Shown piece after piece: positions 1 through 8,403 of a stretch of DNA of 64,000 nt. The first letter of the stretch is position 1. Each line of letters starts with the position of its first letter. The stretch is from assembly GCA_019358975.1 (NCBI GenBank), contig JAHHIL010000005.1, positions 62,001 through 126,000 on the forward strand, read 5' to 3'. Source of the stretch: Trichocoleus desertorum ATA4-8-CV12 (lineage in GTDB: Bacteria; Cyanobacteriota; Cyanobacteriia; FACHB-46). The notes under the pieces are model-generated. The model was not told where the DNA came from. It ran no database searches and saw nothing but the letters and a program-made list of their open reading frames with translations. The position numbers and the translations under genes are program-made.

Positions 1-1010
1 AACCCCATTCGTTCTTGCCGGAAAAAGATCGGGCCTGGAGAAGACAACTTGATCGCGATCGCCACAGCCAAAAAGAGAGGCGACAGCAGAATCACACCAA
101 CTAAAGCCCCGAAGACATCCATCCAACGTTTTAAGCTATACTCCAAACTGCTTAAGAAACGCGGCTCTACCCGCAGAGTTGGTAAACCAGCAAAGATCTC
201 AGGCAGACCGCGACGATGCAACATATCTACACTGGAAGGTAGCAAGCGCAAAGTAATGCCCTGACGACGTAGCTGCCAATAAAGCGCTGAGGCCAGTGCA
301 GTGTTGGGTAAGTTCTCGACTAAAACCTCTTTGGCCTTGGATGCCAAAATGGTTTGTAGAGTAGTCGGAGCATGAGCGGTGGTTGCTAGTGCTGCGCCAA
401 CGACTTGATAACGTGAGGCATCCTGACCCTTGAAATTTAAACGCTGTTCTAATACATGGGCCAAAGTTGACAAGCGATCGCCTGGGGCAATCAAAAAAAC
501 AGGAATCGGAGACTGGCTTTGCTCAAACTGACGCAAAATTAAGGTTGTTAACAGCCGAAATCCTATTACTAACCCGACACTACTCAACCAGGCTGTAAAG
601 AATAGCGATCGCGGTGGGTCTAGCTTAGGGTCATAAAAATACCCCATCACTAAGGAGAGCGAATAAACCATGCTCACCAACTTGCCTGCCCGGAGGTAGT
701 TCTTCCATTGCGTTGCCGAGGAGTACAACCCCCCGTAAGCAAAAAACAGCAACGTCGCAGCAGCAAATAGCCAAAATAGACTTGGCAGACCCAACCAGCT
801 CCACCAGTTCAGCTCCGGTGGTAAAGGTGAATAAAATTGATTCAAATGTGCCGCAATCTGCCAAGCCATTCCCAACGCTAAGACGTCGCTGAGCAGTAGT
901 GCTAGCATTCGATACCCTTGCCAACCGCGAAGCTGTAACAAGTTCAACTTGCCAGGAGCACGAATATCTAGCTTGGAATTGTTGGAAGCTCTGCCAGAAA
1001 ACTCAATCAT
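1..1010 (-). CDS. Exopolysaccharide polyprenyl glycosylphosphotransferase, 5' part (runs off window)
   Basis: About 336 codons are visible; the gene continues beyond base 1. Enzymes of this family transfer a sugar-1-phosphate to undecaprenyl phosphate at the cytoplasmic membrane and so start a polysaccharide repeat unit. Hydrophobic stretches in the first 150 residues (for example around YRMLALLLSDVLALGMAW) form the N-terminal membrane domain. A soluble middle region follows. A last membrane segment (WMDVFGALVGVILLSP) precedes SPGPIFFRQERMG, the recognisable beginning of the bacterial sugar transferase domain of the WbaP/GumD type. The catalytic half lies outside the window. The start is taken as ATG at 1010; an in-frame GTG at 1061 is possible. 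It is the last visible gene of the minus-strand polysaccharide cluster, and the sugar it transfers cannot be told from sequence. Confidence 0.85.
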   Translation of the reverse strand, partial: MIEFSGRASNNSKLDIRAPGKLNLLQLRGWQGYRMLALLLSDVLALGMAWQIAAHLNQFYSPLPPELNWWSWLGLPSLFWLFAAATLLFFAYGGLYSSATQWKNYLRAGKLVSMVYSLSLVMGYFYDPKLDPPRSLFFTAWLSSVGLVIGFRLLTTLILRQFEQSQSPIPVFLIAPGDRLSTLAHVLEQRLNFKGQDASRYQVVGAALATTAHAPTTLQTILASKAKEVLVENLPNTALASALYWQLRRQGITLRLLPSSVDMLHRRGLPEIFAGLPTLRVEPRFLSSLEYSLKRWMDVFGALVGVILLSPLFLAVAIAIKLSSPGPIFFRQERMG

Positions 1011-1143
1011 TGCAGTATAAGCAGATTGCGGAGATGCAGTAGGAATTGCTTCGGCTATCACTATTTTTGAAGAAATGATGAAGCAGCAACTTCATTCAGT
1101 ATTCCGCAAAATCCAAACAAACCTGACAGAACCCAAAATTGAA

Positions 1144-1920
1144 TTATTTGAGTCGCAGCCAGTGACGTAACAACTGCCAACCAAACAAAATGACAAAGGC
1201 AGGATTATTGATGCAATAACGCTGCCACAAGCGCCTTGGCTCCTGTGAAAAACGATATAACCACTCCAACCCTAGTTTCATCATCCACCGGGGGGCTTGA
1301 ACCACTTCACCACTGTGGAAACTAAAAGCTGCTCCCACACCAATCATCACAGCAGCAACTTTGCCTTGCTGCCGAGCCATCCATTCTTCTTGCTTGGGAC
1401 AGCCTAACCCCACAAAAACCACAGATGCGCCAGAGTCATTAATCCGCTGCACATCTGACTCCTCCTCTTTTAGAGTCAGAGACCTAAAAGGGGGCGCATA
1501 GCTATCTGCGATCGCCAAATCCGGAAATTTCTGAGTCAGATTGTGCTTTAGCTTCTCTAGCATTGACTCGGTGCCACCATATAAATAGATAGGCATTTCT
1601 AACTGAGCTGCGCGATCGCACCAAGCCAGCATTAAATCTGGCCCATACACTCTGGTTTGGTCTTTGATTCCCAACAGTCGCAAGGCCCAGACAAGCGGCA
1701 TGCCATCCGGACTGACCAGAGCCGCTTGATTAATGATTTGTTGGTACTGCCGCTGCCAATAAGCCGTCATCACCACATGAACATTGGCAGCGACGATGTA
1801 GCAGGAGTTTCGGGCCTCAGCCCAAATTTGGATGCGATCGCAGGCATCAATATAGCTCGTCGCATAAACAGGAGTTAAGATGACAGTGACAACAGGACAT
1901 TCCTGATTTGCTTTGCTCAT
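1144..1920 (-). CDS. WecG/TagA/CpsF family glycosyltransferase
   Basis: 258 residues, full length for the family, which adds a second sugar (for example ManNAc or glucuronate) to an undecaprenyl-linked sugar on the inner face of the membrane. Family landmarks are visible in order: NVHVVMTA near residue 45, SPDGMPLVWALRLLG near 70-85, RVYGPDLM near 90, YLYGG near 115, VFVGLGCPKQEEWM near 168 and IGVGAAFSFHSG near 195. The C-terminal part with GLEWLYRFSQEPRRLWQRY is the usual amphipathic membrane anchor. It lies directly upstream, in transcription order, of the glycosylphosphotransferase, so the two probably carry out successive steps of lipid-linked repeat synthesis. The donor sugar is unknown. 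Confidence 0.9.
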   Translation of the reverse strand: MSKANQECPVVTVILTPVYATSYIDACDRIQIWAEARNSCYIVAANVHVVMTAYWQRQYQQIINQAALVSPDGMPLVWALRLLGIKDQTRVYGPDLMLAWCDRAAQLEMPIYLYGGTESMLEKLKHNLTQKFPDLAIADSYAPPFRSLTLKEEESDVQRINDSGASVVFVGLGCPKQEEWMARQQGKVAAVMIGVGAAFSFHSGEVVQAPRWMMKLGLEWLYRFSQEPRRLWQRYCINNPAFVILFGWQLLRHWLRLK

Positions 1921-1953
1921 ATTCCTCCTATGCCCTTCTAAGGCTTTGCCTGC

Positions 1954-2880
1954 TTACCGGCGCTGACGCGCATAACTTGCCAAGCCTCGCAATCCAAAGG
2001 CTGGAATTGCTAAAGCTACCAGGGTTGAAGAGCGAAATTGCCCATTGCGGAGACAACGCATCAAAGCTTGGCTATTATTTTTAATATCTTCAGCTTGATT
2101 TAGCCATTTACTGCCCAGCAATAACAGTTCATAGGCCCGGTACTCTAAGCCAAGCTGACGATAGAGATCGAAATGGCGTTTAACCACCCGATACCAAGCC
2201 AAAGGTGTCACTAAACGACTATTGCTGCCTAAGTATTTGCGCCATGTATAAATAGTTTGGGAAATTGCGTGATAGTCGCACTCAGTAGCGATCGTTCGTA
2301 TCCAAAACTCGACGTCATGTAGATCGTCTACACCAAACTCTGTATCGTATCCACCTACAGACTGCCAGAGAGATTTACGCAGGGGGGTTGTTCCGATCAG
2401 TTTCCAGTTTGAACTTAGGGAAAAAGGCTTAGAGCGCAGCATGGTTTGCAGAGATACATCGCCTGGATGAACTGCGATCGCGTCACCCTCGGCACGGTCC
2501 TGCCGCAAATAAGCGCCGTAAATAAAACCAGCCTCTGGATGCTCTTGAAACGCTTGATGAATGGCTGCTAAAGCATGTTCAGGCAGCACATCATCTCCAT
2601 CTAAAGGCACTAAAATCTCGCCTTTCGCTGCTTTGAAGCCGTCATTTCTCGCTGCTGAGGGCCCGCCGTTTAGCTGTCGCCAAATCACCCGAACATCAGG
2701 TTGCATCTCTAACTGATGGCATACATTGACTGTGTCAGGATGCCTTGAAGCATCATTCACCACAAGAATTTCTAGCGCCGGAAAAGACTGCTGCTGAATA
2801 CTATGAATCGCATCCCAAAGCAACTCCCCCTCTGAGTAACAGGTGATTACCACACTAATATTGCTAACAGCTGTCATCAT
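1954..2880 (-). CDS. Glycosyltransferase family 2
   Basis: 308 residues with a GT-A fold family 2 beginning: VVITCYSEGELLWDAI near residue 10, the nucleotide-binding VVNDASRHPDT near 40, and the metal-binding PLDGDDVLP near residue 95. Conserved acceptor-side features include GGYDTEFGVDDLHDVEFWIR near residue 180. There is no membrane segment, so it should act at the cytoplasmic face on a growing lipid-linked glycan. It sits 6 bases downstream of the next GT2 gene and is clearly in the same transcription unit. Two ATG codons are adjacent at 2880 and 2877 and either could be used. Donor and acceptor cannot be assigned. Confidence 0.88.
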   Translation of the reverse strand: MMTAVSNISVVITCYSEGELLWDAIHSIQQQSFPALEILVVNDASRHPDTVNVCHQLEMQPDVRVIWRQLNGGPSAARNDGFKAAKGEILVPLDGDDVLPEHALAAIHQAFQEHPEAGFIYGAYLRQDRAEGDAIAVHPGDVSLQTMLRSKPFSLSSNWKLIGTTPLRKSLWQSVGGYDTEFGVDDLHDVEFWIRTIATECDYHAISQTIYTWRKYLGSNSRLVTPLAWYRVVKRHFDLYRQLGLEYRAYELLLLGSKWLNQAEDIKNNSQALMRCLRNGQFRSSTLVALAIPAFGLRGLASYARQRR

Positions 2881-2886
2881 GTGGAG

Positions 2887-3795
2887 TTATGAGTTCAAAG
2901 TTTTAAGCAAATGAGCACCTCGCTGTCTTAATCCTATAGGCAAGAGCCGCATGGCACTGATCAGCACGATTGATGCATACTTCTTGCAGAACATTACCAG
3001 ACCCCACAGTCCATAGGCTTCCCAATTCAGCTGCCACCATACCCGCCAACTTAAGCCAGATTGCAGTACAAAGACTAGCTTCAAAATTTTGAGAGGATCT
3101 CCATCAGCCAATAACCAATTGGAGGGGTACAGCCGAGGCTCACCAGGGAGATTCCAAGCAGCATGGCGAGTATCTACAAAAAGCTGAAATCCTGCTTTTT
3201 GAGCCCGGATCAAGTACAGAGAGTCGCCACCATAGTGAGGTGTGATTTTACAATCAGGATAGCCAATCGCATCTACTACTGCTCGAGGAATGCACACTAA
3301 ATTGCCGCTGAGCAAATCACAGGGGATGACTTGCCCTGGAGTTGGTTGAATGAACCGATACCCCTTCCAGGTCTTGACCTTACCCCCAAAGGAAAGCTGA
3401 TTTGGACTATCAGTCTCAAAGCCCTGTGCCCCTACAATTGCTTTGGGGCGTTCACGGCAAAAGCTAACTAAATCTGCGATCGCTCCTGGTTCTACTCGGC
3501 AATCATCATTCAGCCAAATCAAGAATTCTGCACCCTGCTCATAGGCATAGGCCATCCCCTTATGGATTGCCCCCGTCCACCACAGATTGCCATCTCCCTT
3601 CAGGATCTGCACGTCCGGATATTCTTTTTGAATTGCCTCCGCGCTGCCATCGGTTGAGCCATCATCCACTATGAATGTATGGTAGCGTTGTAAATCTCCC
3701 ACTTTATGAAGCGTACATAGGCAAGATAAACTGATCCGCCTACGGTTATGTACTGGAATAATGATATGAACAGGTAACTTTTCTATTCGACACAT
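2887..3795 (-). CDS. Glycosyltransferase family 2 (rhamnosyltransferase-like)
   Basis: 302 residues. The N-terminus reads IIPVHNRRRISLSCL, followed by FIVDDGSTDGSAEAI near residue 40, GNLWWTGAIHKGM near 70 and the metal-binding WLNDDCRV near residue 95. The NLWWTGA element is typical of a GT2 subgroup often annotated as rhamnosyltransferase or GalNAc-type transferase. A hydrophobic C-terminal part (GLWGLVMFCKKYASIVLIS) suggests peripheral membrane association. The start ATG lies just downstream of the preceding gene's stop (3812). It is one of five glycosyltransferases in the cluster; the sugar specificity is not readable. Confidence 0.87.
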   Translation of the reverse strand: MCRIEKLPVHIIIPVHNRRRISLSCLCTLHKVGDLQRYHTFIVDDGSTDGSAEAIQKEYPDVQILKGDGNLWWTGAIHKGMAYAYEQGAEFLIWLNDDCRVEPGAIADLVSFCRERPKAIVGAQGFETDSPNQLSFGGKVKTWKGYRFIQPTPGQVIPCDLLSGNLVCIPRAVVDAIGYPDCKITPHYGGDSLYLIRAQKAGFQLFVDTRHAAWNLPGEPRLYPSNWLLADGDPLKILKLVFVLQSGLSWRVWWQLNWEAYGLWGLVMFCKKYASIVLISAMRLLPIGLRQRGAHLLKTLNS

Positions 3796-3811
3796 AATTC
3801 AGTTACCAAAG

Positions 3812-4768
3812 CTATAGAATTCGCCTATATTGGGCTTCGCCTGTAATTAAATATTTCCAACGGCGTACGGTTGCATACACTCCTTTTTGAAAGGCAATAT
3901 AAGGTATTGAAATGCCGCTATGGTGGAGGTAGGTGATACTTTCTAGAAGTGAGTCAATATATTTTTCATAAAGTCCTAGTCCTCGAATGCCAATTCGATA
4001 CCCAAAAAACAGTTGAATATGGGTTGGACTGGTAATTCTAAATCCATGAAAATGGTAAAAAACTGGATGCAGTTTATCTAATTGCCGCTTGGTAAAAAAA
4101 TTGACGTTCCAAGGAGCCAAAGTTTTTTCAACTTTTTGTAAGATGTGAACTTCATTATTAAAATGAGTGGGCCAAGAATCTAAATATTTCTGGTCGCCAA
4201 ACTTCCCATCCTCGCATCTATTGAAACACCATTCTAGACACTGAGCCTGCCACTGATGCATCAGATTAGCCGCGGCTTCTGACCGTTTAAAGGTTATGAA
4301 TTGCACACAGAAGCGCCCACTCACTAGGGACTGGTCATATTCAGGTGCATAGGCATGATCAGTAATTAAAACTTGTTTTTGATTGAGTTGAAGCTCTTGT
4401 AGCAAGATGCGCGGATCATCGAAAAAGAAAAGATCAGCGTCTAGATATGTAACTTGCTGCACACAAGGATTTTGTTTAAAGACAGCTTCAAAGCTGAAGG
4501 GGGTTAAGGTCCAGCAATACTCGCCTCTACTTCTTCCTGCTTTGACTGCTAGCAATTCAGGAGTTTCAACATCCTGAAGAGGAATTAAGCTAACGTGAGG
4601 TAAAGCGAGTTGTTGCAGATGCTTTTCTACGCTTGAATCCATGCATAGAATCCATAGATGAAACGGTTGAGCATGCATCATTAATGAGTGATGCAATGTC
4701 ATTCCCATTGGAAGAAAATTATAGTCAAACAGCGTGCAAAAATGCTCGGTCGTTTTACTGGTACTCAT
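3812..4768 (-). CDS. GT8-like nucleotide-diphospho-sugar glycosyltransferase
   Basis: 318 residues. FCTLFDYNFLPMGMTLHHSL at the N-terminus and VTYLDADLFFFDDP near residue 105-115 (the DxD metal site) place it in the group of family-8-like transferases with a GT-A fold. A His-rich stretch, FYHFHGFRI near residue 240, fits the C-terminal metal ligand region of GT8 proteins. The 5' end overlaps the 3' end of the aminotransferase gene by 14 bases, which indicates translational coupling. There is no signal peptide. The role is inferred as extension of the cluster's polysaccharide; the exact sugar is unknown. Confidence 0.8.
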   Translation of the reverse strand: MSTSKTTEHFCTLFDYNFLPMGMTLHHSLMMHAQPFHLWILCMDSSVEKHLQQLALPHVSLIPLQDVETPELLAVKAGRSRGEYCWTLTPFSFEAVFKQNPCVQQVTYLDADLFFFDDPRILLQELQLNQKQVLITDHAYAPEYDQSLVSGRFCVQFITFKRSEAAANLMHQWQAQCLEWCFNRCEDGKFGDQKYLDSWPTHFNNEVHILQKVEKTLAPWNVNFFTKRQLDKLHPVFYHFHGFRITSPTHIQLFFGYRIGIRGLGLYEKYIDSLLESITYLHHSGISIPYIAFQKGVYATVRRWKYLITGEAQYRRIL

Positions 4769-5852
4769 TCACTATTGTGATTACTCGATTAATATCTGCA
4801 TCACTCATCTGAGGATGGCAGGGAATTGATAAGCACGATTGAGCATATAACTCTGCATTGGGCAAACCTTTTGGGTCACATTTGAGGTTTTTAGCAGGAG
4901 GCTGATGATGAATAGGAACTGGATAATGGCTAAGATTACTAATTCCATGAGCCTTGAGGAAATTACTAAAGTGCTCTCGTTGCTCACAAAGTACAACAAA
5001 GAGATGATAAACGTGGTTTTCTGCTTGTAGCGGTTTGGCAAGCAGTTTAATTTTGGAATTACTAATGCCCTTAAAGTAAGCTCTAGCAATCTGTTGCCGT
5101 CGGTTAGTGAAAGTATCTAGCCAGGTTAATCGTACTGAAAGTAAGGCAGCTTGTAATTCATCTAAACGACTATTTAACCCGATTTCTTGATGATAGTAAC
5201 GTTGTGTTTGACCGTAATTGCGGAGTATTTGAGCTTGTTGAGCGATCGCCTCACTATTGGTTACAAGCGCTCCTCCATCTCCGATTGCTCCCAAGTTTTT
5301 AGTAGGGTAAAAACTATAGGCACCCCAGGCACCAAAACTCCCAGCCGTCCTACCATTGCTGTAGGCTAGATGAGCTTGGGCACAATCTTCTAAAAGATGA
5401 ATATTAGCGCGATCGCATAACTCATGCCATTGATGCATCTGACGTATCTGGCCATATAAATGTACTAGCAAGATGGCTTTGGTATGAGGCGACAGACAAC
5501 GTTCTACACTAGACGAATCAAGCAAACCTGTTGTTGGGTCAATATCTGCTAAAACTGGAGTTGCTCCTGCTCGTATAATTGCTAAAACAGTGGCAAAAGC
5601 TGTCATAGGAGTCGTAATCACCTCGTCACCTGGGCCAATCTTAAGGGCGTGAAGGCCAATTTCGATTGCGTCCATGCCGTTACCAACCCCAAGGGCAAAG
5701 CTAGTACCACATTGCTTCGCCCATTTTGACTCAAAGTTTTTAACTTCGTTTCCTAAGATATACCAACCAGACCTTAGCACTCTCTCGACAGCAACCAGCT
5801 CTTGCTCTAGAAGAGCTTCTGGTTCTGCTTGAAAGTCATTCATGAGGATCAT
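4755..5852 (-). CDS. DegT/DnrJ/EryC1/StrS family sugar aminotransferase
   Basis: 365 residues from the chosen ATG at 5852. PLP enzymes of this family aminate a keto sugar nucleotide, and their product is an amino-sugar donor. Visible landmarks: GVGNGMDAIEIGLHAL near residue 55, GDEVITTPMTAFAT near 75, LLEDCAQAH near 155-165 and the PLP lysine in SFYPTKNLGAIGDGG near residue 183, followed by RNYGQ and GLNSRLDELQAA. The reading frame stays open upstream to 5939, but that part overlaps the epimerase gene by 82 bases and looks non-family, so the start 5 bases after that gene's TAG is preferred. Together with the upstream dehydratase/epimerase gene it probably makes a rare amino sugar. Confidence 0.88.
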   Translation of the reverse strand: MILMNDFQAEPEALLEQELVAVERVLRSGWYILGNEVKNFESKWAKQCGTSFALGVGNGMDAIEIGLHALKIGPGDEVITTPMTAFATVLAIIRAGATPVLADIDPTTGLLDSSSVERCLSPHTKAILLVHLYGQIRQMHQWHELCDRANIHLLEDCAQAHLAYSNGRTAGSFGAWGAYSFYPTKNLGAIGDGGALVTNSEAIAQQAQILRNYGQTQRYYHQEIGLNSRLDELQAALLSVRLTWLDTFTNRRQQIARAYFKGISNSKIKLLAKPLQAENHVYHLFVVLCEQREHFSNFLKAHGISNLSHYPVPIHHQPPAKNLKCDPKGLPNAELYAQSCLSIPCHPQMSDADINRVITIVNEYQ

Positions 5853-5857
5853 AGTTG

Positions 5858-6850
5858 CTACCAGTAATACGATTTGTGCTGGATGTAGTAAGCCAAGGTT
5901 TGTTTGAGTCCTTCTCGGAGAGAGACAATCGGTGACCACCCTAATGCCTGATTAATCTTGGAGTAATCACTGTAATAGTCACCAATATCTATTGCCTTCC
6001 GGTCAGGCGGAAAAGGTACTAGTTCATAGTTACCCTCTCCATAAAGTTCAACCATAAGCTCGGCCAGGTCTTTAAGGTTGATGTATTCGCTACTACCTAA
6101 GTTAAATACTTCCCCATTAGCCTTTGGATCAATTGCAGCCCTCAATAATGCCTCTACCGTGTCATCAACATAATTAAAATCACGTAGTTGAGCACCATCA
6201 CCGAATACTTGAATAGGCTTGCCCTCGATTAAATTACGAATCCACACACCCAAGAATGTTTGTCGAGCATCTTTTACTCGCATACCAGGCCCGTAAGTAT
6301 TTGTGAGTCGTAGGGCACAGGCTTGGATTTGATAAACATTGTTATATAGCAAGTGATACCACTCACCCGCTAGCTTATTAATTCCATTTACGTCTACTGG
6401 CCGAATTGAGTGCTTTTCATCTACAGGTAAGTACTCAGGTTTTCCATAAAGTTGACGAGTGCTGGCAAAAATAATTTTAATTTTTGGATTATGTCTTCGA
6501 CAGGCTTCTAAAATTGATAATTGAGCAGATGCATTAATATTCAAGTCAGTTAACGGATCTGTCATTGAATCAATATGACTTGTTTGCCCTGCTAGATTAA
6601 ACAAGAAGTCTTGGCCTTGAACCAAATAGGCCATTGCATAAGGATCACGTACATCTGTAATATTTATATTCACGTCATCCTTAATATCATGAATATTAAA
6701 TAAGTTTCCTCCATACTGGGGAATTAAGCTATCTACTAAGGTTACCTTGCTATTTAAGCGCACCAATCGGCGAGCTAAAGAAGAGCCGACAAATCCTAAC
6801 CCTCCAGTGATAAGAATATTGGAGTTTTCAAGATTCTGGATATGATTCAT
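5858..6850 (-). CDS. NAD-dependent epimerase/dehydratase (extended SDR), catalytic Tyr replaced by Asn
   Basis: 330 residues from ATG 6850, which has GGAA about 8 bases upstream; the open frame to 6889 overlaps the preceding gene. The Rossmann motif GGLGFVG is at residues 16-22, D/E-type cofactor region VDSLIPQYGG near 40, FNLAGQTSHIDSM near 85-97, the Ser/Thr active-site stretch FASTRQLYG near 125, and SNTYGPG-like LTNTYGPGMRVKDARQ near 180. The usual YxxxK catalytic pair appears as NGINK (residues 155-159): the lysine is present but the tyrosine is asparagine. The protein otherwise looks intact. It may work on a nucleotide sugar with another general base, or with Tyr from the STRQLYG segment. 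It precedes the aminotransferase gene, consistent with one sugar-nucleotide pathway. Confidence 0.85.
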   Translation of the reverse strand: MNHIQNLENSNILITGGLGFVGSSLARRLVRLNSKVTLVDSLIPQYGGNLFNIHDIKDDVNINITDVRDPYAMAYLVQGQDFLFNLAGQTSHIDSMTDPLTDLNINASAQLSILEACRRHNPKIKIIFASTRQLYGKPEYLPVDEKHSIRPVDVNGINKLAGEWYHLLYNNVYQIQACALRLTNTYGPGMRVKDARQTFLGVWIRNLIEGKPIQVFGDGAQLRDFNYVDDTVEALLRAAIDPKANGEVFNLGSSEYINLKDLAELMVELYGEGNYELVPFPPDRKAIDIGDYYSDYSKINQALGWSPIVSLREGLKQTLAYYIQHKSYYW

Positions 6851-6854
6851 TAAT

Positions 6855-7583
6855 TCATTCCGCACTATTTTCTTGAGCCAAGATAACAAGGTCTAAATAT
6901 AAGTCTTCATTTGTAGGTAAAATTTTTCCAAGGAGTTCCCCAAAAATATTGAATGGAGCGATCAGAAATAGTACAACCAAGAAATTAAGGTATTTATTGG
7001 TTGTGTTGGTTTTTTTGTATAAATAAGTGTTTATCAGTTGGAAAATCACTCTGATATCATTAACACTTTTTCTGCACTCCTTGATTTCAAAACCATTTTT
7101 TTCTAAGATAAATCTAAGACCAAAAGATGAATATCGAGCGTAATCAAAAGGTTGTTCGTGCTCATCCCAAATAAAAGGAACAGTTATAAGCAATTTTCCT
7201 TTAGGTTTGATTACTCGTCGAACTTCAATTAAAAAATGATCAGGATTAAAAACATGCTCAAAAACTTGATTAATAACAATAGAATCAAATTGCTTATCCT
7301 CGAATGGAAAAACTCCACCATCGTAAAAATAGTCGGCAGACTTATGAACACGATTCTCTGGCGAGTCGATTTCTAGTCCCAAATATTCAGAAACGTGAAA
7401 GAGACTTCGATAGGGTTTCTGTCCACAACCTATATCCAAGGTTTTACCATGAATATGTTGGCTTAAATCAGTAATATGATTAATCAATCCCTTACGAGCA
7501 AAATAGAAGGGATTAATGAATATGCCAAGAACAGACGGATTAAATTGCTCCTTTTTGATTTTTTCCTTAATCTGCTTTAACAT
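6855..7583 (-). CDS. Class I SAM-dependent methyltransferase
   Basis: 242 residues from ATG 7583, which follows an AAAGATGG-like ribosome site; the longer frame to 7667 overlaps the upstream gene by 101 bases and is less likely. SAM-binding motif I is LDIGCGQKPYRSLF near residue 50, an acidic residue at the end of strand 2 is in LGLEIDSPENR, and motif IV/post motifs are SIVINQVFEHVFNPDHFL near 105 and KPKGKLLITVPF near 130. The C-terminus has a hydrophobic segment (YLNFLVVLFLIAPFNIFG), which could anchor it to the membrane. It sits among three other methyltransferase-like genes in an AT-rich stretch without HIP1. The substrate is probably the polysaccharide or its precursor (inference). Confidence 0.82.
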   Translation of the reverse strand: MLKQIKEKIKKEQFNPSVLGIFINPFYFARKGLINHITDLSQHIHGKTLDIGCGQKPYRSLFHVSEYLGLEIDSPENRVHKSADYFYDGGVFPFEDKQFDSIVINQVFEHVFNPDHFLIEVRRVIKPKGKLLITVPFIWDEHEQPFDYARYSSFGLRFILEKNGFEIKECRKSVNDIRVIFQLINTYLYKKTNTTNKYLNFLVVLFLIAPFNIFGELLGKILPTNEDLYLDLVILAQENSAE

Positions 7584-8403
7584 AAGCCATCTTTCTAAGA
7601 GTAAATCCTTTAAACTGAGAGGGAATATTTGCTTTGTCGGTTGAATTAAATTCAAATATAATTTCATATTCCTTATTGAAGAAATTTAAAAACTTTGGCT
7701 TACTAAAAAACCATGCTGGATAGCTAGAGTCATAAATCCTAGAAGATACCCTTTGTACCGTCAACCTATCCACATTGCTCTCTATGAAAGGAGTTCTATC
7801 GACAATAATATATTCTATATTTTGGTCAATCAGCTCTCTTAAAACACCATATGGATTTTCTAAGTATTGAAGAACACTAGAAAGCAGTATTACATTTGGA
7901 TTTCGGGATTGTGCGCAGCTTTGAATATCATTAAAAAAATTTAAATACTCATCTTCAAATAGCTCCTTGCCGCAACTGACGAAATTCTTCTGTTCAACAA
8001 TGCTCCATTGAAATTCTTTTAGTTTTAACAGAAATCTCTTGTTCTGATAATAGGAACTACCCAAAGAGCCTCCATAGTCTAATACGCTCAAACAATTATT
8101 GTTTTCAATCGCGATACTTAATAATCCAGCAAGGAGCGGAAAAGAATAATCTAACTTATTAAATACAACAGAATCTCTTTCATAAGCCGCTCTGCCCTCT
8201 TTGACTTGCAAAAGCGAAGTTTTAACTTTACTTAGAATTAAATCCGAATCATATCCAGAGGAGTTTTCTCGAGCATCAGCCCAAGACTTATAATTGCCAG
8301 AAAAACTATATGCCCGATTCCTGGATCTATAAGCCTCCAATATAACTGGAGGTATTAGCTCTTTAAGTATGAACTTTAGCTTTTGAAACTTTATAGTAGC
8401 CAT
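7567..8403 (-). CDS. Putative methyltransferase, TIGR04325/LIC12133 family
   Basis: 278 residues. The combination WADARENSSGYDSDLIL near residue 42, SVLDYGGSLGSSYYQNKRF near 108, WSIVEQKNFVSCGKELF near 135 and VLQYLENPYGVLRELI near 180 is characteristic of the LIC12133-type putative methyltransferases of surface-polysaccharide loci. The glycine-rich DYGGSLGSS takes the place of SAM motif I. Its 3' end overlaps the next gene's chosen start by 17 bases, and its 5' end overlaps the CgeB-like gene by 13 bases, so the block is tightly coupled. Composition is AT-rich compared with the rest of the window. The true substrate is unknown. Confidence 0.82.
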   Translation of the reverse strand: MATIKFQKLKFILKELIPPVILEAYRSRNRAYSFSGNYKSWADARENSSGYDSDLILSKVKTSLLQVKEGRAAYERDSVVFNKLDYSFPLLAGLLSIAIENNNCLSVLDYGGSLGSSYYQNKRFLLKLKEFQWSIVEQKNFVSCGKELFEDEYLNFFNDIQSCAQSRNPNVILLSSVLQYLENPYGVLRELIDQNIEYIIVDRTPFIESNVDRLTVQRVSSRIYDSSYPAWFFSKPKFLNFFNKEYEIIFEFNSTDKANIPSQFKGFTLRKMAYVKAD

